Below, piece after piece: positions 1-7,425 of a stretch of 64,000 nucleotides of DNA. The DNA is from FEN-1219 sp035548835 (GTDB taxonomy: Bacteria; Pseudomonadota; Gammaproteobacteria; Steroidobacterales; Rariloculaceae): contig DASZSB010000213.1 in assembly GCA_035548835.1 (NCBI GenBank), forward strand, positions 1-64,000. Reading direction: 5' to 3'. The notes below the pieces were generated by a model, which saw nothing but the letters and a program-made list of their open reading frames with translations, ran no database searches and was not told where the DNA came from. The first letter of the stretch is position 1, and every line of letters begins with the position of its first letter. A program made the position numbers and the translations under genes.

Positions 1-313
1 CGCGCGCGCGGCGCTGGCCGCGGAGTTCGAGAGCCGCGATCTCGTCGCGCTCGTGGCCCCCGTGAACGCACCGGCATGGCGCAACGAGCAAGGCGCCGGC
101 GAGCGCATCCCGGTCGGCAGCTCGAGCATCGCGGCCGTGACCGGTTACCCGAGTGTCGTGATCCCGTTTGCCATGGCCGGCGATCTGCCTCTCGGGATCG
201 CCATCATCGGCCGGCCCGGTGCGGAATCGCTGCTGCTCGAGATCGCCGCGCTCGCCGAGCGCGCGCGCGGCGCGTTCCCGGAGCCCCGATTCCTGCCGAC
301 CGCGGCCGACTGA
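1..313 (+). CDS. Amidase signature family protein, C-terminal fragment
   Basis: This is the 3' end of a gene that starts before the window; the reading frame is open from base 2. About 103 residues are visible. They match the C-terminal part of amidase-signature hydrolases, with a GYPSVVIPFAM stretch, then PLGIAIIGRPGAE, then a helix and the usual short tail ending in FLP. The Ser-Ser-Lys catalytic core lies outside the window, so the substrate cannot be judged. A GTG at 53 could be mistaken for a start, but family similarity continues upstream of it. The next gene runs toward it with a 12-base gap. Confidence 0.75.
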   Translation, partial: ARAALAAEFESRDLVALVAPVNAPAWRNEQGAGERIPVGSSSIAAVTGYPSVVIPFAMAGDLPLGIAIIGRPGAESLLLEIAALAERARGAFPEPRFLPTAAD

Positions 314-325
314 TTCCGGTGCCGG

Positions 326-1078
326 CTACTGCCCCTGCAGGCGCAGACGCGTGACGCCCTTGTCGTCGGCGTACTCGCGGTTGTCCTCGCAGACGTACTC
401 GATGATCTCGTAGTTCGGCATTCGCCGGTAGGCGAACGTCACCGTCCACGGCTTCTCGAGCACGGCGGGATCCTCGAACGTGAGCTCGTCCCACAGGATG
501 TCGGGTTTCACGAGGTGGAGGCGCTCGTGCACGCGCAGCTGCGGACTGTGCGGAGCATCGCGGTACGTCACGTACTCCTTGATGCCGACCGTGTCGACGA
601 CCAGCGTGTCCCCCTGCCAGGCGCCGACCGAGTGCCCGTAGAAGCCGGCCTCGACGTCGTCCGGTTTCGGCAACGGCTTGCCGAGATAGATCCGCCGCAG
701 CTGGCTGTAGGCTTCCTGCGCGATGTTGATCTGCGAGCGGCTCTGCACGATCTCGAGCGGGAACGGCCCGCCCATCATGGTCGGGAACCCCTCGGGAATG
801 CAGTGGGTGTAGCCTTTCGCGATCGGTTCGCCGCGCGCATCGGCCTCACGCTCCGCGGCACGCCGCTCCTCCCATTGCTTCAGCAACGCCGCCCTGAGCG
901 GCGGCTTCGACTCCGGTGGCGGAGTGGCCGGGTCGCCCGCGGGTCCCCGATAGCGTTCCCATGCGCCCGTCAGGTCGGGCGGCGCCTGTGCAGCGGCGGA
1001 GCCGAGCGCGAGCAGGCCGACCAACGCCGCCAGCGGCGCGCCCGCGAGGCGCGCGAATCCGTGGATACCGATGCTCAC
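326..1078 (-). CDS. Exported protein of unknown function, partner of the DUF6152-like gene
   Basis: The protein is about 250 residues and begins with a hydrophobic signal peptide (LAGAPLAALVGLLALGSAAAQ), so it is probably periplasmic. The GTG start at 1078 overlaps the stop of the upstream gene by four bases (GTGA), which indicates translational coupling; the longer open frame to 1348 is only overlap with that gene. After the signal comes a Pro-rich linker, then a compact domain with CIPEGFPTMMGGPFP, WQGDTLVVDTVG and a C-terminal YVCEDNREY motif. I recall such proteins beside DUF6152 proteins in Steroidobacter-like and related genomes, but know of no biochemical role. No function is assigned. 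Confidence 0.7.
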   Translation of the reverse strand: MSIGIHGFARLAGAPLAALVGLLALGSAAAQAPPDLTGAWERYRGPAGDPATPPPESKPPLRAALLKQWEERRAAEREADARGEPIAKGYTHCIPEGFPTMMGGPFPLEIVQSRSQINIAQEAYSQLRRIYLGKPLPKPDDVEAGFYGHSVGAWQGDTLVVDTVGIKEYVTYRDAPHSPQLRVHERLHLVKPDILWDELTFEDPAVLEKPWTVTFAYRRMPNYEIIEYVCEDNREYADDKGVTRLRLQGQ

Positions 1079-1485
1079 TGCTGCGACCGCTTGAACGTAT
1101 CGGCCGCGGGCACGGGCGGCACGAGCTTCCTGCCGTCCTGCATGCGCAGCTCGAGCAGCAGGCCGCCGCTGTCGCCCGTGCGCAGCGGCGCGACGACGGC
1201 GGTCACCTCGTCGCCGGGGTGAACGTCCGTCGACTTCCAGCCCGCGCGCTGCAGCATGTTGATGCTCGTGAGCTCGAGGGTGTAGTGATCGATGCCCGGC
1301 GGACCTTCCCTGACCTCGAGGTCGATATAGCCATGCGGGTTCGTCCACTGAAACGACCTGACCTTGCCCTTCAGCAGGTAGGTCTGGCTGTGGTCGAAGA
1401 TGGCGAACGAATGATGTGCCGATGCGTTGCCCGCGCCGGCGAGCGCCAGCACGGCGGGCCCCAACAACCTGACGATTCTGCGCAT
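1075..1485 (-). CDS. DUF6152-like exported protein
   Basis: This is a small secreted protein of about 136 residues. A signal peptide (residues 1-23, ending GNASA) is followed directly by HHSFAIFDHSQTYLLKGKV and FQWTNPHGYIDL, the signature of the DUF6152 family as I remember it. The start at 1485 is preferred over the longer frame to 1530 because GGGAGGGGG lies just upstream of this ATG. It is the first gene of a two-gene coupled unit and is divergent from the LysR regulator at 1583 across a 97-base gap, so that regulator may control it. The molecular function of the family is unknown. Confidence 0.75.
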   Translation of the reverse strand: MRRIVRLLGPAVLALAGAGNASAHHSFAIFDHSQTYLLKGKVRSFQWTNPHGYIDLEVREGPPGIDHYTLELTSINMLQRAGWKSTDVHPGDEVTAVVAPLRTGDSGGLLLELRMQDGRKLVPPVPAADTFKRSQQ

Positions 1486-1582
1486 TCCCCCTCCCGGGTT
1501 TCGCTGAAAACGCATGTCAAAGTACGCCATGAGCGCACCGGCGGCGATGTACCATCAGCTATCGCTTCCATAACCTTGGGTA

Positions 1583-2500
1583 ATGACCATGGACATCGAC
1601 ATACGGCAGCTGCGGGCGTTCGAGGTGTTGCTGCGCGAGCGCAACCTGACGCGGGCGGCGGTGGTGCTCGGCCTGAGCCAGCCGGCGCTGAGCAAGACGC
1701 TGGCGCGGCTGCGCCGGTATTTCGGCGATCCGCTGTTCGTGCGCGCCGGCAACGGCATGGAGCCGACGGCGAAGGCTCGCGAGCTTCAGGCTTCGGTGCG
1801 TGCGCTGCTCGACAGCGTGACGATGCTGCGCGCGCACCACCGCTCCTTCGATCCCGCGACGGCGGCGCGGACCTTCAGCTTCAGCGTCGTCGACTCGGGC
1901 ATGCTGCGGTTGCTGCCGGGTCTGCTCCCCTACCTCGAACGCGTGGCGCCCGGGGTCCGCCTGCGCGTCGTGCCGCCGGACGTCGAGGGGCTCGAGGCGT
2001 CGCTCGAGGCCGGGCACCTGGACTTCGCGATGGGCTCGTTCGCGGCGCTGTCGAAGCGTATCCGCCGTCAGCTACTGTGGTCCGTCAGCTATGTCAGCGT
2101 GGCGCGGCGCGGCCATCCCCGCATGGGGCACAAGCCTTCGGCCGTCGCGTTCGCGGCAGAACGGCACGTCGTGGCATCCACCGTCGGGACCGGTCACGCG
2201 CACCAGCAGGCCGAGCGCGCGCTGGAGCGCGCGATCCCGGCCGAGAGCATCGTCTGTCGCGTTCCGACGTTCGTGACGGCGGCGTTCGTGGCGGCGCGCA
2301 CGGATGCGGTCGCGACGGTGCCCGCGAGTGTCGCGGACGAGTTAGCCGAGGCTTTCGGGCTGCACGTATTTCCGACGCCGGCCAGGATGCCGCGCCTCGA
2401 TGTTTCGCAATACTGGCACGAGCGCTTTCACCGGGATCCGGGTAGTCAATGGATCCGCTCGGTGTTCGCGTCGCTGTTCGGGGCTAGTGCTTCTCGTTGA
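1583..2500 (+). CDS. LysR-family transcriptional regulator
   Basis: The 305 residues fit the usual length of LysR-type activators. The N-terminal winged helix (residues 4-63) reads DIRQLRAFEVLLRERNLTRA, then LGLSQPALSKTLARLRRYFGDPLFVR, and is typical of the NahR/LinR branch that controls aromatic catabolism. The remainder is the periplasmic-binding-like effector domain. The gene is divergent from the DUF6152-like pair and convergent with the LigK-type aldolase, overlapping the 3' end of the latter by 17 bases. Either neighbour could be a target. The effector cannot be read from the sequence. Confidence 0.88.
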   Translation: MTMDIDIRQLRAFEVLLRERNLTRAAVVLGLSQPALSKTLARLRRYFGDPLFVRAGNGMEPTAKARELQASVRALLDSVTMLRAHHRSFDPATAARTFSFSVVDSGMLRLLPGLLPYLERVAPGVRLRVVPPDVEGLEASLEAGHLDFAMGSFAALSKRIRRQLLWSVSYVSVARRGHPRMGHKPSAVAFAAERHVVASTVGTGHAHQQAERALERAIPAESIVCRVPTFVTAAFVAARTDAVATVPASVADELAEAFGLHVFPTPARMPRLDVSQYWHERFHRDPGSQWIRSVFASLFGASASR

Positions 2501-3191
2501 GATCGCTCAGGCGGTCGTAGTAGACGAGGCCGGCCTTGGCGAGCGGCTCGCGCATCTTGTAGATGTCGAGACCGAGTTGACCCGACGCGAGCAGCGCCCG
2601 CTTCTGCTCCTCGTTCGCGAGCCGCTTGCGGCTCGACTCGAGCACGCGGTCCGCAGTCGCGCGCGGCACGACGACGACGCCGTCGTCGTCGGCCACGATC
2701 GCGTCCCCCGGATTGACCAGCATGCCGGCGCACACGATCGGCACGTTGACCGACCCGACCGTGGCCTTCACCGTGCCTTTGGCGGACACGGCGCGGCTCC
2801 AGACCGGGAAGCCCATCTCGGTGAGCTCCCTGACGTCGCGGCAGCCGGCGTCGATCACGAGGCCGAGCACGCCGTGAGCGCGGAACGACGTGGCCAGAAG
2901 CTCGCCGAACATGCCGTCGGAATTCGCCGCGCTGACGGCCGCGACGATGATGTCGCCCGGTTTCGCGAGCTCGACGGCGACGTGCAGCATCCAGTTGTCG
3001 CCCGGGTGCAGGAACACGGTGACGGCACTGCCGCCGATGCGTGCGCCGGCATAGATCGGCCGCATGTATGGCTGCAGCAGCCCGGTACGCCCCTGCGCCT
3101 CGTGGACCGTCGCGACACCGAGCTCACCCAGGGCCTTGATCGTGGCGGGATCCGCACGGTCGATGTTCCGGACGGCGACGTTGTTCAGCAC
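2484..3191 (-). CDS. ligK: LigK/GalC-type 4-carboxy-4-hydroxy-2-oxoadipate aldolase (RraA fold)
   Basis: This 235-residue protein has the RraA/HMG-CHA aldolase fold. The ADPATIKALGELGVATVHEA start, GARIGGSAVTV, GELLATSFRAHGVLG and the IDAGCRDV motif (Arg118, Asp119) match class II pyruvate aldolases that split 4-carboxy-4-hydroxy-2-oxoadipate into pyruvate and oxaloacetate and also decarboxylate oxaloacetate. This is the last step of protocatechuate 4,5-cleavage and gallate pathways. The start is GTG at 3191 with AGGAG six bases upstream. It is divergent from the CoA-transferase gene. No ring-cleavage genes are visible, so the pathway assignment rests on the family alone; a related HMG aldolase is possible. 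Confidence 0.8.
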   Translation of the reverse strand: MLNNVAVRNIDRADPATIKALGELGVATVHEAQGRTGLLQPYMRPIYAGARIGGSAVTVFLHPGDNWMLHVAVELAKPGDIIVAAVSAANSDGMFGELLATSFRAHGVLGLVIDAGCRDVRELTEMGFPVWSRAVSAKGTVKATVGSVNVPIVCAGMLVNPGDAIVADDDGVVVVPRATADRVLESSRKRLANEEQKRALLASGQLGLDIYKMREPLAKAGLVYYDRLSDLNEKH

Positions 3192-3226
3192 GTGAGCTCC
3201 TGCAGCTTGGGGAAAAGACCAGCGCT

Positions 3227-3232
3227 TATACT
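3227..3232 (+). promoter_or_regulatory. Possible -10 box (TATACT) for the CoA-transferase gene
   Basis: TATACT lies 36 bases before the GTG start at 3269, inside the 77-base gap shared with the divergent aldolase gene. No convincing -35 is seen, so this is a weak call. Confidence 0.3.
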
Positions 3233-3268
3233 AGCGGCCCGCCATCTGAGCACAACCTTGGAGAGCTC

Positions 3269-4441
3269 GTGACCGACGCTGCCCCCCTGACCGGAATCAA
3301 GGTCGTCGACATGACCGAGGCCCTGGCGGGGCCGTATTGCGCCATGCTGCTCGGCGACCTCGGTGCCGACGTCGTGAAGGTCGAGCGGCCCGGCGACGGC
3401 GATCAGGCGCGAGGCTGGGGGCCGCCGTTCCTCGAGGGTGAGAGCGCGTACTTCCTCGGCGTCAACCGCAACAAGCGCAGCATCGAGCTCGACATCAAGC
3501 AGCCGGCCGACCTCGAGGTGTTGAAGACGCTGATCGGCCGTGCCGACGTGTTCCTGACGAACAATCCGCGCCTCGAATCGCTGGCGCGTGCGAGCCTCGA
3601 CCCCGACGCTTTGCGGGGCCGCCATCCGCGCCTCGTATACGGCGCGATCAGTGGCTACGGGCACAGCGGGCCCAAGGCGAACCGCAGCGGCTACGACATC
3701 ATCGCGCAGGGCGAAGCGGGACTCATGGCGCTGACCGGTCCGCCCGAGGGCGGGCCAAGCCGGTTTCCTTCGCCGATGGCGGACATCTCGGGGGGGCTCT
3801 ATACGTTCCTCGGCGTGCTGGCCGCGCTGTACGCGCGGGACAACCGCGCCCGCGGCTCGGGGCAGGGACAGTTCGTCGACGTGGCGCTCGTCGACGCGCA
3901 GCTGAGCTGGCTCGCGAACATCGGCGCGAGCTACTTCGCGACCGGCAAGCGGCCTGCCCGGCTCGGCAATGCGCATCCCACGGTTACGCCCTACCAACCC
4001 GTGCGCGCGCAGGACAAGACCATGATCATCGCCGTCGGCAACGAGCGGCTGTGGGCCAGGTTCTGCAAGATCCTCGGGGCCGAGCAGACGCTGCTGAAGG
4101 ACCCGCGGTTCGCGACCAACGCCGATCGCAACGTGCACCGCGCGGCGCTGATCGAGGCCGTGGAGCAGATCCTGGGCCACCGGCCGGCCGCCGAATGGGT
4201 CGAGGAGCTGGTGGCGGCCGGCGTGCCCGCGGGCCCGATCAACTTCCCGGACGAGACGCTGACCGACGAGCACGTGATCGCGCGGAAAATGATCGTCGAG
4301 CTCGAGCACCCGCTGATCGGCGTCGTGAGATCCATTGCCGTGCCGATCCGCTTCGCGACGAACGGCCCGACCTACCGGCGCTATCCGCCACGGCTCGGCG
4401 AGCACAACGAGGAGATTCGCGCGCAGGCGGCCACCTGGTAG
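3269..4441 (+). CDS. Class III CoA-transferase (CaiB/BaiF family)
   Basis: At 390 residues the protein has family III CoA-transferase length and order. The N-terminus LTGIKVVDMTEALAGPYCAM leads into the nucleotide-fold segment GDLGADVVKVERPGDGD, then SGYGHSGP. The proposed catalytic aspartate is Asp172 in MADISGGLYT, and GQGQFVDVALVDA follows. These enzymes move CoA between carboxylic acids. The GTG start has GGAGAG upstream. The gene is divergent from the LigK-type aldolase across 77 bases, which suggests joint control in acid catabolism; the substrate acid cannot be read. Confidence 0.88.
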   Translation: MTDAAPLTGIKVVDMTEALAGPYCAMLLGDLGADVVKVERPGDGDQARGWGPPFLEGESAYFLGVNRNKRSIELDIKQPADLEVLKTLIGRADVFLTNNPRLESLARASLDPDALRGRHPRLVYGAISGYGHSGPKANRSGYDIIAQGEAGLMALTGPPEGGPSRFPSPMADISGGLYTFLGVLAALYARDNRARGSGQGQFVDVALVDAQLSWLANIGASYFATGKRPARLGNAHPTVTPYQPVRAQDKTMIIAVGNERLWARFCKILGAEQTLLKDPRFATNADRNVHRAALIEAVEQILGHRPAAEWVEELVAAGVPAGPINFPDETLTDEHVIARKMIVELEHPLIGVVRSIAVPIRFATNGPTYRRYPPRLGEHNEEIRAQAATW

Positions 4442-4451
4442 CCGCGGCCGC

Positions 4452-5324
4452 TCAGCGCTCCCAGACGTTTTGCAGATACGCCCGGAAGCTCGGGCCGAGA
4501 TCCGGATGCCGCAGGCCATACTCCACGGTCGCGCGCAGGTAACCGAGCTTGCTGCCGCAGTCGTAGCGCACGCCGTTGAAAGGCAGCGCGTGCACGGGCT
4601 CGTCGGCCATCAAGGCCGCGATGCCATCGGTCAGCTGGATCTCACCACCCGCCCCGCGCTGCGTGCGCTCGAGCTTCGCGAAGATCCGCGGCGTCAGGAT
4701 GTAGCGGCCCACCACGGCCAGGTTCGACGGCGCATCCTTCGGCTTCGGTTTTTCCACGATGCGCGTGACGCGCATGGCCCCTTTGCCATCGGGCTCCACG
4801 GCTACGATGCCGTAGCTGCCCGTCTGATCCTGCGGCACGGTCTCGACGCCGAGCACGCTGGCTCCGTATTTGTCGAAATGCTGCCGCATCTGCGTGAGGC
4901 AGCCGACTTCGCTGTAGATGAGGTCGTCGGCGAGGTGCACGAAGAAAGGCTCGTCGCCGACGGCGTTCTTCGCGCACAGGACCGCGTGACCGAGCCCCAT
5001 CGGCACGCCCTGACGCACGAAGATGCAGGTCGCTTCCGGCGGGACGATGTGGCGGACGAGTGCCAGCAGATCGTGCTTGCCCGACTCGGCGAGCTGGCGC
5101 TCGAGCTCGATGTCCGTGTCGAAGTGGTCTTCGATTGCGCGCTTGGACGACCCGGTCACGAATACGAGCCGCTCCGCACCGGCCTCGAGTGCCTCCTCCA
5201 CGGCGTACTGGATCAGGGGCTTGTCGACGATCGGCAGCATCTCCTTCGGGGATGCCTTGGTGGCGGGCAGGAAGCGCGTGCCGCGTCCGGCAACCGGGAA
5301 TACGGCGGTGCGAATACGGGCCAT
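4452..5324 (-). CDS. galU: UTP--glucose-1-phosphate uridylyltransferase
   Basis: The enzyme makes UDP-glucose from UTP and glucose-1-phosphate for envelope polysaccharides. The 290-residue protein opens with AVFPVAGRGTRFLPATKAS and PKEMLPIVDKPLIQYAVEEA, the diagnostic nucleotidyltransferase loop of GalU, followed by VFVTGSSKRAIEDHFD and FVHLADDLI. The start at 5324 is chosen because GAGGT sits about eight bases upstream and family similarity begins there; the frame is open further to 5441 without family sequence. It is convergent with the CoA-transferase gene and lies downstream of a strong hairpin at 5417-5449. Confidence 0.95.
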   Translation of the reverse strand: MARIRTAVFPVAGRGTRFLPATKASPKEMLPIVDKPLIQYAVEEALEAGAERLVFVTGSSKRAIEDHFDTDIELERQLAESGKHDLLALVRHIVPPEATCIFVRQGVPMGLGHAVLCAKNAVGDEPFFVHLADDLIYSEVGCLTQMRQHFDKYGASVLGVETVPQDQTGSYGIVAVEPDGKGAMRVTRIVEKPKPKDAPSNLAVVGRYILTPRIFAKLERTQRGAGGEIQLTDGIAALMADEPVHALPFNGVRYDCGSKLGYLRATVEYGLRHPDLGPSFRAYLQNVWER

Positions 5325-5416
5325 CGAAATACCTCGAAGAACGGATTCTGGCCCGCAAATGATACCCAACGCGGCCCGCAAAGGGTGGCGCCGCGTCCAG
5401 GTTTCGTCCAATCGAA

Positions 5417-5449
5417 CACGGGGCATGGGTCGTGGACCCATGCCCCGTG
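5417..5449. terminator. Perfect 15-bp hairpin between the ComEA-like gene and galU
   Basis: CACGGGGCATGGGTC is followed by a 3-base loop and its exact complement. It begins 18 bases past the ComEA-like stop on the minus strand. No T-run follows, so it may be a factor-assisted terminator, an RNA-processing site or an element of the galU leader. Confidence 0.5.
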
Positions 5450-5466
5450 CGATGCGCGGCGCGGGA

Positions 5467-5748
5467 TCAGCGTTTCGGCGCGGGATCGGCGACCAGGATG
5501 TTGGCCTTGTTCATCTCGACGATCCGTTCGCCGATGCCCTTGACGCGCGTCAGGGCTTCCGGCGTGGCGAAGTTCCCGTGCGCCTGCCGGTCCGCGACGA
5601 TGGCCTGAGCCAGCGCCGGGCCCACGCCGGTCAGCTCTGCAGCGAGCGTGGCCGCATCCGCGGTGTTGATGTTGACCGGCCCGGCGAAGGCGCTGCCGGC
5701 GCCGCAGACCGCGGCGGCCAGAACGAGTTGCAAGAGTCGTTTCGACAT
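5467..5748 (-). CDS. ComEA-like exported helix-hairpin-helix protein
   Basis: This 93-residue protein has a signal peptide (residues 1-22, ending GSAFA) followed by a single ComEA-type helix-hairpin-helix domain: VNINTADAATLAAELTGVGPALAQAI and VKGIGERIVEMN. Such domains bind double-stranded DNA in the periplasm, and ComEA supports DNA uptake during transformation. Many gammaproteobacteria carry this stand-alone short form, for which a role in competence is not always shown. The third of three clustered starts (5748) is chosen because GGAG lies eight bases before it; starts at 5754 and 5757 are too close to the ribosome site. That site lies inside a stem-loop (5754-5779). Confidence 0.85.
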   Translation of the reverse strand: MSKRLLQLVLAAAVCGAGSAFAGPVNINTADAATLAAELTGVGPALAQAIVADRQAHGNFATPEALTRVKGIGERIVEMNKANILVADPAPKR

Positions 5749-5753
5749 GTCCA

Positions 5754-5779
5754 TCACTCCTTCAGGTGGAAAGGAGTGA
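5754..5779 (-). promoter_or_regulatory. Stem-loop covering the ribosome-binding site of the ComEA-like gene
   Basis: TCACTCCTT (5754-5762) and AAGGAGTGA (5771-5779) are exact complements around an 8-base loop. On the minus-strand transcript the distal arm contains the AAGGAG ribosome site, so the site is paired when the hairpin forms. Translation may be gated by melting or by a trans-acting factor. Confidence 0.5.
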
Positions 5780-5787
5780 CAGATGCT

Positions 5788-5806
5788 AGGCGCCCGACCG
5801 GCGCCT
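5788..5806 (-). terminator. Small GC hairpin after lapB
   Basis: AGGCGCC, a 5-base loop and GGCGCCT lie between the lapB stop and the ComEA-like gene. There is no T-run, so it may reduce rather than stop read-through. Confidence 0.35.
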
Positions 5807-5859
5807 CTCCGCTCTTCAATCTGGGAAGTTGACGAAGTTTCGGTGCGCGCGCCGCGCGT

Positions 5860-7038
5860 TCACGACAGCACGTTCTCGAGCGCGAAGCTCTGGATCGGCC
5901 GGATGGTCTCCCACAGCTTGCAGCTCGGGCAATGCCAGATGAACCGCTGCGTGCTGTAGCCGCAATTGCTGCAGCGGTAGCGCGCGCTCGATTGCGCGAT
6001 CTGGCGCAACCCTTGCGCGATCCGGCCGATGGCCAGGTGCCTCTGCTCGTCGGGCAGCTTCTTGAGCTCCTCGGCGTTGACGAGGCTCGCGAGCACCGGG
6101 TGCTCGAACACGAACCGCTCGACGGAGTCCGAGAGCGTGGGTGAGTCCGTGAGATTGCCGATCACGGCCGCGAAGGCGAGGTCGCCTTGCAACGATGCGT
6201 CACGGCCGGCGAATTTCTGCAGGTAGCTCTCGAGATCCGCGAGCCGGCCGGCCTCGCGGTAGCACTTCATGAGCGACGGCAACACTTCCGAAATGAAGTG
6301 CCGGTCCGCGGCGATGACCTGCTGGTAGAGCGCGATCGCCTCCGCGTAGTCGCCCTCCTCCTGGGCCAGCGCTGCGCGGATCCAGGCCCCGCGCAGGGCA
6401 CCCGATTCGCTGCGCACGGCGTTCTTGAGGTGCTCGCGGGCCAGCTGGCGATTGCCGCTCGCCCGTGCGACCTCGGCGAGCTCGCAGTAGTAATGCGCCA
6501 CCTGGCTCGATTTGGTGCCCCGGAGCATCTCGAGCTTGCGTTGTGCGTCGATGGCCTTCTGCCACTCCTGCTCCCGCTCGTAGATGTAGACGAGCTTCTC
6601 GAGCGCGGCCTCTGCCAGCGTGGGGCTGTCGGTCAACTGGGTCAGCAGTTGCTCGGCGCGGTCGAACAGTCCGGCGCCGAGGTAGTCCTCTGCCAACGAG
6701 AAGATCGCCTGATGCCGCTGCGTTTCGTTCAGCGTTGGGCGAGCGAGCAGATTCTCGTGGACGCGGATGGCGCGCTCTATCTCGCCGCGCCGCCGGAACA
6801 GGTGGCCCAGCGCAAAGTGCGTTTCCAGGGTGTCCTCGTCGACCTTGGCCATCTGCACGAACAGCTCGAGCGCTTCGTCCGTGCGCCGGTTCAGCACGAG
6901 GTTGAGGCCGCGGATGTAGTCGGCGCTGATGCGCGGCGGCAGGTCGCGATCGCGATCGCTGTAGATCTTGAACGCAAAGCCACTGGCCGCGGCGATGATC
7001 AGCAGCGCTGCCAGCAGGAAGGTCGCTTCAGTGGGCAT
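5860..7038 (-). CDS. lapB: Lipopolysaccharide assembly protein LapB (YciM)
   Basis: LapB is an inner-membrane TPR protein that regulates LpxC turnover and so balances lipopolysaccharide synthesis. The 392-residue product matches the family length. It has an N-terminal membrane anchor (residues 5-25), an array of TPR-like helices (from FALGHLFRRRGEIERAIRVH onward) and a C-terminal rubredoxin-like zinc site, CSNCGYSTQ followed by CPSCKLWE. It follows ihfB by 33 bases. The small membrane protein LapA, normally encoded immediately before lapB, is absent from that gap. Confidence 0.93.
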   Translation of the reverse strand: MPTEATFLLAALLIIAAASGFAFKIYSDRDRDLPPRISADYIRGLNLVLNRRTDEALELFVQMAKVDEDTLETHFALGHLFRRRGEIERAIRVHENLLARPTLNETQRHQAIFSLAEDYLGAGLFDRAEQLLTQLTDSPTLAEAALEKLVYIYEREQEWQKAIDAQRKLEMLRGTKSSQVAHYYCELAEVARASGNRQLAREHLKNAVRSESGALRGAWIRAALAQEEGDYAEAIALYQQVIAADRHFISEVLPSLMKCYREAGRLADLESYLQKFAGRDASLQGDLAFAAVIGNLTDSPTLSDSVERFVFEHPVLASLVNAEELKKLPDEQRHLAIGRIAQGLRQIAQSSARYRCSNCGYSTQRFIWHCPSCKLWETIRPIQSFALENVLS

Positions 7039-7071
7039 CGGTGAGTGGCGCTCGCCCGCAAGCGCCGGCGA

Positions 7072-7374
7072 TCAGTCCCGGACAGGTAGATGTCGGGACT
7101 CGTTCACGCGTTCGCGGAGGTCTTTGCCGGGTTTGAAGTGCGGTACGTTCTTGCCGGCGAGCGCTACCGCCTCGCCGGTTTTGGGATTGCGTCCCATCCG
7201 CGGCGGGCGGTAGTGCAGGGAGAACGAGCCGAAGCCTCGAATCTCGATTCGTTTGCCGTTGGCGAGCGCTTCGCTCATCAGTTCCAGAATGTGCTTGACG
7301 GCCAGTTCGACGTCCTTGGCGGGCAAGTGCTTCTGACTGCGGGCGATGGATTCGATCAGCTCCGATTTCGTCAT
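7072..7374 (-). CDS. ihfB: Integration host factor subunit beta
   Basis: IHF-beta pairs with IHF-alpha to bend DNA sharply at WATCAA-N4-TTR sites, and it assists sigma-54 promoters, recombination and replication. The 100-residue product reads MTKSELIESIARSQKHLPAKD at the start and has the DNA-wedging arm GRNPKTGEAVALAGKN, including the intercalating proline. ATG at 7374 is chosen as the conserved MTKSEL start; a GTG one codon upstream is also compatible with the AGAGG ribosome site. It lies downstream of rpsA, the standard gammaproteobacterial order. A likely IHF site is seen at 34031-34043. Confidence 0.95.
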   Translation of the reverse strand: MTKSELIESIARSQKHLPAKDVELAVKHILELMSEALANGKRIEIRGFGSFSLHYRPPRMGRNPKTGEAVALAGKNVPHFKPGKDLRERVNESRHLPVRD

Positions 7375-7425
7375 CACTGCGGACCTCTGTCAGACCGGTG
7401 CACCCTCGCGCGGCAGCACGAAGAC

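Noticed and set aside
326..1348. Upstream-extended start for the gene ending at 326
   Set aside because: The extension is an out-of-frame reading of the DUF6152-like gene. The GTG at 1078 gives a proper signal peptide and a 4-base overlap.
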